Below, one piece after another: positions 18,322 to 27,078 of a stretch of 40,947 nt of DNA. The stretch spans positions 1 to 40,947 of the forward strand of contig PUKQ01000159.1 in the NCBI GenBank assembly GCA_003550565.1, in the 5' to 3' direction. Position 1 is the stretch's first letter. Each line of letters starts with the position of its first letter. This stretch comes from Syntrophomonadaceae bacterium. GTDB taxonomy: Bacteria > Bacillota > Dethiobacteria > DTU022 > PWGO01. Below the pieces are notes generated by a model, which was given only the letters and a program-made list of their open reading frames with translations, was not told the DNA's origin and searched no databases. Position numbers and translations under genes: made by a program.

Positions 18322-18957
18322 ATGTTGCAAGCAGTAATTTTTGATTTCGACGGAACTCTGGCTGATACAAAAGATGTTTTGGCTAGTGCTTACCCTAAAT
18401 TAGCGGAAAAACACGGTTATGAGGTTCTTTCCATGGATGAACTGGAAAAACTGAAGCATTATCCTCTGCATGAGCGAATTAAAAAATTGGGAGTTCCCCT
18501 TTACAAAATACCGGTCCTTATTAGAGAAGGCAGGGAGATGGTGGGAGAACATATGGCTACTTGTTCTTATTATGCAGGAGTGCCTGATATGGTCCATGCG
18601 CTTGCCGAAAAAGATTTGTTTTTGGGGATCATATCTTCCAATTCTGAAAGTAATATTAGGAAATTTTTAGATGCCCACAACTTGAATTTATTTCATGATA
18701 TAGATAACACTCACGGTTTATTTGGTAAATACAGGGTAATGAGAAGATTTTTAAAAAAGCACGGTTTTAGCCCCGAGGAAGTGATTTATGTAGGAGATGA
18801 ATTAAGAGATATAGAGAATTGCAAAAAAGTCTTTATAAAGGTAATTGCCGCAACCTGGGGATATGACGGTTATGATTTGCTAAAACAAAGTGAACCGGAT
18901 TATATGGCCAATGAACCCGAAGAGATACTGCCTATAATTGAAGAATTGCTGGTCTAA
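18322..18957 (+). CDS. HAD-superfamily hydrolase (PGP-like)
   Basis: 211 residues. Motif I DFDGTLADT (Asp8, Asp10), motif II GIISSNSE, motif III Lys in FGKYRVMRRF and motif IV YVGDELRDIENCKK are complete. The cap between about 18 and 80 is small and helical, as in subfamily IA. It is not a close copy of the HAD at 4797: only the motifs agree. The replacement of the usual (S/T)D in motif IV by DELRD is normal in this group. TAGGAGTTAGAG precedes the ATG. It is followed by 260 bases of AT-rich sequence with nothing I can identify. Substrate unknown. Confidence 0.84.
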   Translation: MLQAVIFDFDGTLADTKDVLASAYPKLAEKHGYEVLSMDELEKLKHYPLHERIKKLGVPLYKIPVLIREGREMVGEHMATCSYYAGVPDMVHALAEKDLFLGIISSNSESNIRKFLDAHNLNLFHDIDNTHGLFGKYRVMRRFLKKHGFSPEEVIYVGDELRDIENCKKVFIKVIAATWGYDGYDLLKQSEPDYMANEPEEILPIIEELLV

Positions 18958-19217
18958 TAGGCTTTTAAAGTGTTTTTTGTGTAATCTAATGAGAGAAAAA
19001 GGGCATATAATATATCAAAACCTATTGCGGAGAATTTTTGCAGGAAGAGATAAATTGGTATAGAATAATAAGGGCAATATATTATTAAACAGCTGATTTA
19101 AGTTGTTAATGCGAAAAGTTTGTTTCATGATTTTTCTTTATAAGTAGGGCTACCCTAAAGACTTCATTATTATTGACCTGAAAAATTTTAAAATCTTGTT
19201 ATGAGAGGGGGTTAATT

Positions 19218-19457
19218 ATGGAAAAATCAGAAATTAGAGAAGCTATTATGGAGAAATTTAAAAAAATGGGAGCCAAACCCAAGCAATCTTTAGATGTTCA
19301 GTGGTATTCAAGTTTTTTAAATGGAATGAATGCGGAAGATAAGCAGTTAGCTCAAGAAGCAATCAAAGAACTTGAAGAAGAAGGTTTAATAAAAAAACAA
19401 GCTATGCTTAGTGCAGAAACAATAGTATTAACCGAAAAAGGCTATGAAAATTTATAG
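19218..19457 (+). CDS. Small hypothetical protein, winged-helix-like
   Basis: 79 residues, charged and mostly helical: a leading helix (EKSEIREAIMEKFKKMG), a second helix around EDKQLAQEAIKELEEEG, then LIKKQ and a beta-hairpin like the wing of a small winged-helix domain, AETIVLTEKGYENL. That C-terminal ending is common in archaeal and clostridial DNA-binding-like proteins of unknown function; DNA binding is inference. The ATG follows GAGAGGGGGTTAATT. It stands alone, with 260 bases before it and the repeat cluster after it. Confidence 0.7.
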   Translation: MEKSEIREAIMEKFKKMGAKPKQSLDVQWYSSFLNGMNAEDKQLAQEAIKELEEEGLIKKQAMLSAETIVLTEKGYENL

Positions 19458-19530
19458 TAATAAAGGTGAAGATTTTATTTTGTTTGTTCTTTGCTTTCAT
19501 AATTTTTCTTAACCCTTATAAGGCACGTAA

Positions 19531-19660
19531 AAGGCACGGGGACGGTTCTTTTGCCTTGCGGCCTTCGTTTGCTACGGGACGCTCGAAACGTCCACTTGCC
19601 TTACGAGGCAAAAGAACCGTCCCCATACCTTGCGAGGCAAAAGAACCGTCCCCATGCCTT
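19531..19660. repeat. Palindromic repeat cluster (GGGGACGGTTCTTTTGCC type)
   Basis: The unit GGGGACGGTTCTTTTGCC occurs forward at 19538-19555 and inverted at 19607-19624 and 19636-19653; the two inverted copies sit in a 29-base direct repeat. Between the opposed copies lies a smaller stem, GGGACG/CGTCC. The whole can fold into one long hairpin. It resembles dispersed REP-like elements of clostridia (inference). The plus-strand ORF at 19466 runs through it and is not a gene. Confidence 0.85.
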
Positions 19661-19728
19661 GTGGTGAGTTTATAATAATAAGCACACAGAAATTATATTT
19701 AAAGTTTTAAGATTTAAAGGAGGAAATA

Positions 19729-20565
19729 ATGGATTTACAAAACAAGCGGGTGATAATAACAGGTGCTGCCAGTGGCATTGGCTTCCGCATGGCCAGAATA
19801 TTTGCCGAAAGTGGTTCGGAGGTGATTCTTTCAGATATAGATGAAGATAAATTAAATAATACTGTGAAAGCATTAGAGAATATAGGCCCACCTATCTACT
19901 CTTACATAGTGGATGTAGCGAATCAAGTTGAGGTTCAAGAAATGGCTGATGACGTTCTAAAAAATGTGGGCCATGTAGATATTTTAATAAACAATGCAGG
20001 AATTGGGTATAGCGGTGAAATTGTAGAGACTTCCCTTGAAACCTGGAAAAAATTAATGGATGTTAATTTTTGGGGCGCCTTATATCATATTTATGCTTTT
20101 TTACCTGCTATGGTTGAGGCAAAAAGTGGACATATCGTGAATATATCTTCCGGTCAAGCATTTTTCCGTTTGCCAACATGGGGGCCATATGCAACTACAA
20201 AGCTTGCTTTAGGTGGAATCTCCGAATTAATGCAGTTTGAATTTAAGAAGTTTAATATTAAAGTAACTACTGTTTATCCTTTCATGATAAATACCGGTTT
20301 TTATGATGAAGTGGAAGGAGAAACCTGGGGAGCGAAGATGTCCATGCGTCTTTTGCCCTATTATTCCATGTCTCCTGAAAGTGTTGCCAATAGAATAGTG
20401 AAAGCAATAAAAAAAGAAAAACCGGTGGAAATGATAACAATTATAAATAATCTTGGCTCTGTGAGCCGGGCAATTTCTCCTCTTTCGAACATAGTTAGCG
20501 TTACTTCCTTATACTTTTTGGGTAAAGATCCGCAAGATTTGAAAAATGATATGGAAAGATTTTAG
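19729..20565 (+). CDS. Short-chain dehydrogenase/reductase (classical SDR)
   Basis: 278 residues. GAASGIGFRMA (about 12-22) binds the cofactor, LSDID (Asp after the second strand) favours NAD(H), NNAGIGYSG follows at about 88, and the catalytic Ser (NISSGQAF) and Tyr-x3-Lys (YATTK) are intact. The C-terminus has a hydrophobic stretch (ISPLSNIVSVTSLYFLG), perhaps for membrane or lipid contact. A perfect AAAGGAGG precedes the ATG. The next gene, an unrecognised protein, follows after 73 bases and may be co-transcribed. It is a different SDR from that at 3726. Substrate unknown. Confidence 0.88.
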   Translation: MDLQNKRVIITGAASGIGFRMARIFAESGSEVILSDIDEDKLNNTVKALENIGPPIYSYIVDVANQVEVQEMADDVLKNVGHVDILINNAGIGYSGEIVETSLETWKKLMDVNFWGALYHIYAFLPAMVEAKSGHIVNISSGQAFFRLPTWGPYATTKLALGGISELMQFEFKKFNIKVTTVYPFMINTGFYDEVEGETWGAKMSMRLLPYYSMSPESVANRIVKAIKKEKPVEMITIINNLGSVSRAISPLSNIVSVTSLYFLGKDPQDLKNDMERF

Positions 20566-20638
20566 AATTAAAATGTATTGGGTGTTAAATTAGCTACTAA
20601 CATTATTTTATGCTGAAGAAAGGAAGGATTAAATAATA

Positions 20639-21142
20639 ATGGGAAGGATAGACGACTTGCAAAATATGATTAAGGAACGCCGCGTTGGTTTTCAAATAGA
20701 AGAACTTATGAGCGGTGAACATGAATTTGAAACAGGCATGGGACCACAGGGGAAGTACCCCTTTGAATTTAAGGTAAAGTGGGGTCCTAAAAATGTTTCC
20801 GCATGGCTTAATCCCAAAAGTGAAGAATTTTTAACCCAGCCACTTTGGGGGATTGTAACCGCAGGTGGGTTATGTTATGATGCGCCTTGCGAAGGCACTC
20901 TTGAAATTGCTTATTTCAGCGAGCGAAAGATTCGATATACTTTTGATTTTGAAGCGTATGCCAAGGAATATCATTTTGTTGGAGAAAAAGTAAATATTTT
21001 ACCGTGGAACCTTCCGGTTTCACATACTACCTGCTTCGGGACCCTAACTGAAAAAGATACCGGGAAATTGGTATCACGGTCTGTAACTTACTTCAAGTGG
21101 TGGACGGTTCCATTTTTTATAGCGAGTTTTCGCCTGGCATAA
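20639..21142 (+). CDS. Hypothetical protein, unrecognised
   Basis: 167 residues; I do not recognise a family. The chain is beta-rich and aromatic: FEFKVKWGPKNVSAWLN, GIVTAGGLCYDAPCEGTLEIAYF, RKIRYTFDFEAYAKEYHFVGEKVNILPWNLPVSHTTCFGTL in order, then VSRSVTYFKWWTVPFFIASFRLA. That pattern would suit a small beta-barrel of the lipocalin or nitrobindin kind, binding a hydrophobic ligand (inference from sequence look only). There is no signal peptide. Two cysteines, CYDAPC, are close enough to pair. It is 73 bases after an SDR and 128 before the rubredoxin-like gene, which suggests a role with one of them. Confidence 0.7.
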   Translation: MGRIDDLQNMIKERRVGFQIEELMSGEHEFETGMGPQGKYPFEFKVKWGPKNVSAWLNPKSEEFLTQPLWGIVTAGGLCYDAPCEGTLEIAYFSERKIRYTFDFEAYAKEYHFVGEKVNILPWNLPVSHTTCFGTLTEKDTGKLVSRSVTYFKWWTVPFFIASFRLA

Positions 21143-21270
21143 AAAGTTCGGTGAATTAGTCGGAGGAAGAAAGTTTCAAAGTTCACCTGTTCAATCTAGT
21201 TTAATGTTTCCAAAAGACAAGTATGAGGAATGAAATAAGAAGTTAAAAAAAAGGAAGGGGACTGATAAAA

Positions 21271-21633
21271 ATGAAAATGTGGCGTTGTGAAGTTTGTGGT
21301 TATTTGCACGAAGGAGAAGAGCCCCCTGATATTTGCCCAAAGTGTGGAGCTCCGAAAGAAAAATTTGAATTACTTGATGATGAAGAGACCCAAATGATGA
21401 AGGATGCTTTACTTACAAAGGAGAAATACAAGCAGGTATTGGAGAGGTTAGAAGAAATAAACCGCTTAGCTGAAGAAGGAGTTGCTCTTGATTTAGATGA
21501 TGGCTGCAATAAAATATTTAATAAAACCAGGGATGATATTTCTGAGATTCATAAAATGATTAAAGAAGAGTTAGAAAATCATGCTCAAGAATGTATCTGG
21601 GTAAAAGTGGCAAGTGACGGGGAATTGCCCTAA
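21271..21633 (+). CDS. Rubredoxin-like domain protein with helical tail
   Basis: 120 residues. Residues 4-30 form a rubredoxin-type knuckle pair, MWRCEVCGYLHEGEEPPDICPKCGAP (motifs WRCEVCGY and CPKCGAP), the form found at the end of rubrerythrin, which binds one iron with four Cys. The remaining 90 residues are acidic and helical (EKYKQVLERLEEINRLAEEG ... MIKEELENHAQE), without the Glu/His pattern of a di-iron site. It may be an electron carrier or a protein-interaction module. A GGAAGGGG site precedes the ATG. It closes the SDR/unknown/rubredoxin set. Confidence 0.8.
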   Translation: MKMWRCEVCGYLHEGEEPPDICPKCGAPKEKFELLDDEETQMMKDALLTKEKYKQVLERLEEINRLAEEGVALDLDDGCNKIFNKTRDDISEIHKMIKEELENHAQECIWVKVASDGELP

Positions 21634-22026
21634 TTTGCTTCCCATGGTACATCTCATAATGCATATTTGATGGTTGATTAAAGAATAAGGTAGATACCGT
21701 GAAAAGTTTCTTGTCCTCAGATATGCTTATGCGCATTAGTGAAGTGCTGGTAAGACAAGAAGGAGAACAACCGGAAACAAGTTTATAATGAGAAGTCGGA
21801 ATGATTGAGAGGCATTTCCGATGACTTCAGGTAATTAGTTTATTTTAATATGATGATAGGTAAAAACGGCACTCAAGTTAATAGGGGTGTCGTTTTTTTG
21901 ATTAAAATTTAGAGAAAAAGTTTTCGATATGTTACTATATTAAAAAAATGTAATTTTTTATTAGTAATTATTTAACGAAAGAAACAATATAAGAAAAGTT
22001 TAAGTAACGGGAAAGGCGGCAGGAAA
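21634..22026. other. Intergenic region with terminator
   Basis: 393 bases. The only clear signal is the terminator near 21862. A 29-codon GTG frame at 21699-21788 was considered and not accepted. Confidence 0.6.
21862..21898 (+). terminator. Rho-independent terminator
   Basis: AAAACGGCACTC pairs with GGGTGTCGTTTT over 12 positions (two G-T pairs) around a 10-base loop and runs straight into seven T. It should end the SDR/unknown/rubredoxin transcript. Confidence 0.75.
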
Positions 22027-23127
22027 ATGGACCTGGGAAACATAGTCGAGGGGTTTGTTTTTGAAGGAGAATTTTCTGGGGCAGAAAAATATAATTTTGG
22101 ACATATAAATGAAACTTATATTATTTATTTTACTAAAAAAGGGAAAAGGGAAAAGCAACGTTATATACTGCAAAAAATCAACCATAATGTGTTTAAAAAT
22201 CCTGAACAAGTAATGGAAAATATTGAGAAAGTAATCCGTCACCTGCAGGATAAAATAATTGAAAATGGTGGTGATCTAAAACGCGAGACGCTGAATATAA
22301 TTCCTTCTGTGGACGGCAAATGCTTTTATCGATGTCCCCGGGATAATTTCTGGCGCGCTTATGAATATATCGAGGGTAGTCGCTCTTATCAAATAGTAGA
22401 ATCTCCTTATCACTTTTACAGTGCGGGGAAAACAATAGGTAAATTTCAAAAACTACTCCATGATTTCCCTCCGTCAGCTCTTTATGACACTATACCCGGA
22501 TTTCATGATACCCGGAAACGCTACGAAGATTTTTTAGAAGCGGTTAACAAAGATTTGTTAGATCGGGCTCAAAAAGTGCACGGAGAAATTGATTTTGTTA
22601 AACACAGGGAAGATAAGGTTTCGCTGCTGGTCAATATGCTCCGGGAGGGCAAACTGCCGCTAAGGGTAATACACAATGATACCAAATTTAACAATGTGCT
22701 TATAGATGATCAGACGGGAGAGGGAGTTTGCCTGGTAGATTTGGATACAGTTATGCCCGGCCTTTCTCTTTATGATTTTGGTGATGCTATACGTTATGGC
22801 ACCAACCTGGCTGGAGAAGATGAGCATGACCTATCAAAGGTTAATATGGATTTAATGCTTTATGAGCAATTTTGCCGGGGATACCTGGAGACTACCGGAG
22901 ATATACTTACTGAAGATGAAGTGAAACTATTGCCGTTTGCAGCCTGGTTAATAACCTTGGAGTGTGGCATGCGTTTTCTTACCGATTACTTAAACGGAGA
23001 TGTTTACTTCAAAGTTTCGCGAGAAGGCCAAAACTGTCAACGGGCTCGCACTCAATTTAAATTGGTATGGGATATGGAATCCAAATATGAGCTTATGAAA
23101 AACATAATAGAAAAATACAGGAAATAA
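22027..23127 (+). CDS. Phosphotransferase, N-acetylhexosamine 1-kinase (NahK)-like
   Basis: 366 residues of the aminoglycoside-phosphotransferase/choline-kinase fold. The catalytic motif HNDTKFNNVLID (Asp and Asn of HxDxxxxN, about 218-229) and the metal motif LVDLDTVMPGLSLYDFGDAIRYG follow in order, and the latter is typical of NahK, which phosphorylates GlcNAc/GalNAc at C1. The length matches NahK (about 360). The early part (GHINETYIIYF) is the nucleotide loop. An anomeric sugar kinase is the best reading; other small-molecule kinases are possible. A terminator separates it from genes upstream, and it converges with the PHP gene (21 bases apart). The start has GGAAAGGCGGCAGG. Confidence 0.82.
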   Translation: MDLGNIVEGFVFEGEFSGAEKYNFGHINETYIIYFTKKGKREKQRYILQKINHNVFKNPEQVMENIEKVIRHLQDKIIENGGDLKRETLNIIPSVDGKCFYRCPRDNFWRAYEYIEGSRSYQIVESPYHFYSAGKTIGKFQKLLHDFPPSALYDTIPGFHDTRKRYEDFLEAVNKDLLDRAQKVHGEIDFVKHREDKVSLLVNMLREGKLPLRVIHNDTKFNNVLIDDQTGEGVCLVDLDTVMPGLSLYDFGDAIRYGTNLAGEDEHDLSKVNMDLMLYEQFCRGYLETTGDILTEDEVKLLPFAAWLITLECGMRFLTDYLNGDVYFKVSREGQNCQRARTQFKLVWDMESKYELMKNIIEKYRK

Positions 23128-23148
23128 TGCAAAAAAATTATAGAAAAG

Positions 23149-23757
23149 TTAAAATGCCATGACAGGCTTTGAATGACCGTGTTTTAAGGCATATATTAAA
23201 TCAGAGAGGTTAGATACAGGTACAGAAAACTCGGTATAACAGCGGCCTATTTCTTCGATGCGATGGGCATCGCTGCCCCCGATTCCCGGAAGATTCATTT
23301 CTTCAGCTAATTCCAGGGCATTTTTGTTTTCTCCATTACGGTTGCCCCCATTGTATACTTCAATAGCCGTTAGCCCTAACATGTTTTTAACCGCCCTGCC
23401 GCCATAACCAAGCCCAAAACGATAGGGGTGAGCGCAAATAACCACTCCGCCAATTTCGTTAACTTTATTTATCAGATCTTGAGCGTTATAAAGAGCCTGG
23501 GAATAAATGTTCCAGCGACCGATGTCTTCACTGAATACCAGATAATGCCCGTTCAAAGTAGGAACTTCGGCTCCGGCAAACACGCGAAGGTTATACTTGG
23601 AAGCCAGAGACAAGAAAACTTCTGTTTTATGATAAGAATTGTGTTCAGTAATAGCAATGCCGTCTAATCCAATTTTTTGAGCGTGTTCTAAAACTTCTTC
23701 CGGTGAACCTGAGGCATCGAATGAGTGATTGGTATGCACATGTAAATCAATTTTCAA
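23149..23757 (-). CDS. PHP-domain phosphoesterase
   Basis: 202 residues. Metal ligands of the PHP fold are visible: DLHVHTNHSFD (His-x-His, about 4-14), AITEHNSY (Glu-His), CAHPYRFG and GIGGSDAHRIEEIG. Stand-alone PHP proteins of this size hydrolyse phosphoesters such as 3',5'-nucleoside bisphosphates or histidinol phosphate; which one is not clear. The start is a TTG; AAGGAGC lies 8 bases upstream on the minus strand and supports it. It follows the ABC-F gene on the same strand, 137 bases away. Confidence 0.82.
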   Translation of the reverse strand: MKIDLHVHTNHSFDASGSPEEVLEHAQKIGLDGIAITEHNSYHKTEVFLSLASKYNLRVFAGAEVPTLNGHYLVFSEDIGRWNIYSQALYNAQDLINKVNEIGGVVICAHPYRFGLGYGGRAVKNMLGLTAIEVYNGGNRNGENKNALELAEEMNLPGIGGSDAHRIEEIGRCYTEFSVPVSNLSDLIYALKHGHSKPVMAF

Positions 23758-23853
23758 GTCTATTGCTCCTTCAAAAATGCTTGTCTATTAGTTATTACTT
23801 TATAATTAATTATCCTATACTATTGTATGCCTTTAATGCAAATTTGTGAAGCT

Positions 23854-23881
23854 AAAAAAATATATTTTATCAAATATATTT
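23854..23881 (-). terminator. AT-only hairpin after ABC-F gene
   Basis: Two copies of the self-complementary AAATATATTT, 4 bases apart, can form a 10-base stem, and a T-run follows on the minus strand. It is thermodynamically weak because it has no G-C pair. Confidence 0.4.
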
Positions 23882-23894
23882 TGCTCAATAAATT

Positions 23895-25883
23895 TTATTC
23901 CAGTCCTATAGTTTCTTCTGGGGGCATATTCTCTAATGACTCGGCTATTTCCTCCCATTCTTCGTACATGTTTTTAATTATTTGCTGACAAGCTTCCAGT
24001 TCTTCATTCATTTTCCTGATTTTTTGAAAGTCATCGTAATTTTGAGGATCAGCTAATTTTTGTTCCAGCATTGATTTGTTTTCTTCTTCTTGCTCTATAT
24101 CTTTTTCCAGGCGATGAAGATTTTGGCTGAGTATGCGTTTTTGTCTTCTTAATTCAATTATTTCCTGGCGCTTTTTCTTTTCTTTTTCTCTTAGTTCCCG
24201 GTGCCATTTTTTAGTTTCCTTTTTTTGAGCCCGGGAGTTTGAAGCTTTCCCTTCTTCCGGCTTTACGTCGGGTAGATTCTTTTCTTTCATTGCCAGATAT
24301 TCTTCATATGTGGTTTGGCGGTACAGATTTACTTCTTTATTCTTTATTTCCAGGATGCAATTAGCCAGGCGGGAGATAAGAAAACGGTCGTGAGAAACTA
24401 TCAGCAATGTTCCCGGATATCCTTCCAGCGATTGTTCCAACTGCTCCCTGTTGCCGATATCCAGAAAATTGGTGGGCTCATCCATAATAAGAAAATTGCT
24501 GTCGGTAAGAGTTGCTTTGGCTAAGGCCAGGCGGCTTTTCTCTCCGCTGCTTAAGTCACTTGCCTGGCGGAAAACGTCTTCTTTGGTAAATAGATATCTA
24601 CCAAGGTATTTGCGGGCTTCGGATTCTGTCATATCTGAATATTCCATAATGTTTTCCAGAACAGAGCATTTGAGATTAAGCCCCCTGTGTTCCTGATCAT
24701 AATAGACGGTTTTAACACTGGGGCCCAATTTAATTGTGCCTTTATCGGGCAATTCTTCGGATATAACCAGTCGTAAAAAGGTGGTTTTCCCTGCTCCGTT
24801 AGGGCCGATTACGGCTGCCCGGTCGCCCCAGAAGAGTTTGAAGGTTGCGTCATTAAAAATTGTTGTCGGGCCATATGATTTAGCGACCCCATTACATGAG
24901 AGCATGATGTTGCTGCCCCGCCCCGTATAGTCAAATCTAGGTTTCATGTTCTTGGAAGAAGGCAACTCTTCTACAGGATTAATCTTTTCCAGCTTCTTTT
25001 GGCGGCTTTGAGCTCTTTTAATTTCAACGGAGGAAGCGTTTTGAATAAATTCCAGGTCTTTTTGCATTTCTTGATGTTGTTTCTTCTGGGATCGTTCTGT
25101 GGTTAAATCCTCCAGATCTTTTTGGTTTTTAAAAGCGGAATAATTACCCTTATAGCATTTAATTTTATATTTTTCTAACAGAGCGATCTTGCTGGCTATG
25201 CGGTTTAAAAAGTATCGATCATGAGAAACCACTAAGAGAGTGCCTTCCCAATTATCCAAATATTTTTCCAGCCACTCCATGGTTTCCACATCAAGGTTGT
25301 TGGTGGGCTCATCCAGCAGTAGCAGATCATAATCTTGAAGTAAAATAGAGGCGAGTTGAGCCCTGGTTTTTTCTCCCCCGCTAAATTCTGACATTTTGCG
25401 AGCCATATCTTGTGAGGAAAACCGCATGCCTTCAGCTACTTCATTCATGTGTTGTTCCAGGTTGTATCCCTCCCTGGCTTCATACTTCAAAGAGAGGGAA
25501 CCGTATTCTTCCATTAACCTTTCCAGCCGAGATTTATCGTTTTGGATGTGGGGGGAAGCCATTTCTTTTTCCAAAGTTTTTAGTCGCTCTCTTATAGCAA
25601 AGAGATCGCCGAGTGATTCCTGTAAAAACTCTTTTAAAGTGGTGTGAGGTTGAATGTGCGGTTTTTGAGTAAGGTAACCTATTTTTAAATCCCTGGCCCG
25701 GGAAACTTGGCCTTCGTCAACTGCTTCTTCTCCGGTAATGATTTTTAAAATAGTAGTTTTGCCGGCTCCATTGTCTCCTACAAGGCCGATTTTTTCTTTA
25801 GGGTGGATCTGCATAGAGGCCCCGGACAATATTAGTTCTTCGCCGTATGATTTATAAATATTGTGGAGATCAATTAAAGCCAT
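23895..25883 (-). CDS. ABC-F family ATPase (Uup/YdiF-like)
   Basis: 662 residues with two ABC domains and no membrane segment, so it is a translation-associated ABC-F protein rather than a transporter. Domain 1: Walker A GDNGAGKTT (about 36-44), signature SGGEKTRAQLA, Walker B LLLDEPTNNLD. Linker of about 80 residues, helical. Domain 2: GPNGAGKTTF, signature SSGEKSRLALA, Walker B IMDEPTNFLD. A basic coiled coil (KKWHRELREKEKKKRQE onward) fills about 570-662, as in Uup and YdiF, and binds nucleic acid in those. The exact subfamily cannot be fixed by eye; antibiotic protection is not implied. Confidence 0.92.
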   Translation of the reverse strand: MALIDLHNIYKSYGEELILSGASMQIHPKEKIGLVGDNGAGKTTILKIITGEEAVDEGQVSRARDLKIGYLTQKPHIQPHTTLKEFLQESLGDLFAIRERLKTLEKEMASPHIQNDKSRLERLMEEYGSLSLKYEAREGYNLEQHMNEVAEGMRFSSQDMARKMSEFSGGEKTRAQLASILLQDYDLLLLDEPTNNLDVETMEWLEKYLDNWEGTLLVVSHDRYFLNRIASKIALLEKYKIKCYKGNYSAFKNQKDLEDLTTERSQKKQHQEMQKDLEFIQNASSVEIKRAQSRQKKLEKINPVEELPSSKNMKPRFDYTGRGSNIMLSCNGVAKSYGPTTIFNDATFKLFWGDRAAVIGPNGAGKTTFLRLVISEELPDKGTIKLGPSVKTVYYDQEHRGLNLKCSVLENIMEYSDMTESEARKYLGRYLFTKEDVFRQASDLSSGEKSRLALAKATLTDSNFLIMDEPTNFLDIGNREQLEQSLEGYPGTLLIVSHDRFLISRLANCILEIKNKEVNLYRQTTYEEYLAMKEKNLPDVKPEEGKASNSRAQKKETKKWHRELREKEKKKRQEIIELRRQKRILSQNLHRLEKDIEQEEENKSMLEQKLADPQNYDDFQKIRKMNEELEACQQIIKNMYEEWEEIAESLENMPPEETIGLE

Positions 25884-26271
25884 TTCTATTTTAACCCTCC
25901 AAAGCGGGAAAACTAATCTTTCACACCCTCATTTTAACTAAACAACAAAAAAATTAAAAGCTTTCTTTGATTGAAGAGGCCTTCTTTTATTATAAAAAGG
26001 ATTATAATTACTCCATACAGAATAAAAAAGGTGTCAGGCCTCGACATTGACACAACGATAAATAAAAAAGGTGTCGGTCCTTGACATTGACACAACGATA
26101 AAGGGGATATAAAGATACCGATCCTCTATGTCGTAAAGATTGTGAGCATAATTATTTGCTCGCTATAACTATTATATAATATAGGGAAAAAAGGTAAAAA
26201 AAGTTTGAGAAATATCAAAAGAGCTGATTGAGCATAAAGATAACAAATATTATTTATAAGGAGGTTCATTT
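25884..26271. other. Divergent intergenic region with repeats
   Basis: 388 bases between the ABC-F gene (minus) and the cyclase gene (plus). It holds the 40-base tandem repeat at 26021-26100 and a -10 match TATAAT at 26175-26180 without a good -35. No gene was seen. Confidence 0.6.
26021..26100. repeat. Tandem 40-bp repeat (GGTGTC...GACATTGACAC), two copies
   Basis: AATAAAAAAGGTGTC starts each of two 40-base units (26021-26060 and 26061-26100) that agree at 37 of 40 positions. Each ends in TTGACACAACGATA-like sequence. An inverted copy of the core lies beyond the cyclase gene at 27079, so the two sites bracket that gene. Confidence 0.85.
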
Positions 26272-27027
26272 ATGGTAAAGATGATTGATTTAAGTGATAC
26301 TATGGAAAACGGCACCGTGGAACCATTACCACACGAAATTGATTATGTACCTCATGAACAAGGGGCAGAGCAGGCAGCAGCTTTGTTTGACTTGGAAGTC
26401 GATGATTTTCCGGAAGGTAAGGCTTGGGCCATGGAGTGGGTAAAATTAGGCACTCACTCCGGGACTCACCTCGATGCGCCCTATCATTACGGCCCGGAAT
26501 CGGAGGGGCAAAAGGCTAAAACCATTGATGAAATCCCTTTGGAGTGGTGCTTTAGTGACGGGGTTGTTTTGGATTTTAGCCATTATCAAGCAGGAGAATT
26601 AATTACCGCACAGGCTGTCCGGGAGGCTTTAAAGAAAATAGATTATACTTTGAAAGAAAGAGATATTGTTTTGATAAGGACAGATGTTTGGAAAAGGTTT
26701 GGTGAGCCCGGTTATCAGGATTTACATCCCGGTATGAGCGAGGAGGCGACTTTATGGCTTGTTGATCAGGGCATAAAGGTTATGGGTATTGACGCATGGG
26801 GATGGGATCGTCCGTTTAGTGTAATGGCTCAAGAATATAAAGAGGGAGAAAAAGGAAAACTCTGGGCAGCTCATTTTGCCGGCAAAAAAAAGGAATATTG
26901 CCATATTGAAAAATTGACCAACCTTGATAAGCTCCCGCCTTTTGGTTTCAAAGTGTCCTGCTTTCCAGTGAAAATAAAAGATGCCAGCGCCGGTTGGACC
27001 AGGGTAGTGGCAATTTTTGAAGATTAA
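26272..27027 (+). CDS. Cyclase family hydrolase (kynurenine formamidase-like)
   Basis: 251 residues of the PF04199 cyclase fold, which includes bacterial kynurenine formamidase and the polyketide cyclase-like isatin hydrolases. The metal signature HSGTHLDAPYHYG (about 62-74) with its His and Asp is complete, and IDLSDTMENGTVEPLP opens the chain as in the family. GIDAWGWDRPF near 182 is also typical. The reaction is hydrolysis of an amide or lactam-like bond; the substrate is unknown. A strong AAGGAGG site precedes the ATG. It is bracketed by inverted repeats and followed, 236 bases on, by a flavoprotein gene. Confidence 0.85.
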   Translation: MVKMIDLSDTMENGTVEPLPHEIDYVPHEQGAEQAAALFDLEVDDFPEGKAWAMEWVKLGTHSGTHLDAPYHYGPESEGQKAKTIDEIPLEWCFSDGVVLDFSHYQAGELITAQAVREALKKIDYTLKERDIVLIRTDVWKRFGEPGYQDLHPGMSEEATLWLVDQGIKVMGIDAWGWDRPFSVMAQEYKEGEKGKLWAAHFAGKKKEYCHIEKLTNLDKLPPFGFKVSCFPVKIKDASAGWTRVVAIFED

Positions 27028-27078
27028 GTTAATCAAGAAAAGCCATTCTTTATTTTTATTTCAGTCACTAGTTGTTTA

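Noticed and set aside
19531-19660. CRISPR array
   Set aside because: Units are in opposite orientations and overlap a palindrome; no spacer pattern.
19466-19675. 69-residue plus-strand ORF
   Set aside because: It runs through the palindromic repeat cluster; its peptide is the repeat translated.
21699-21788. 29-codon GTG frame
   Set aside because: Weak ribosome binding site (AAGG), too short and no family resemblance to accept.
26021-26100. CRISPR array
   Set aside because: Only two adjacent copies with no spacers between them, and no cas genes.
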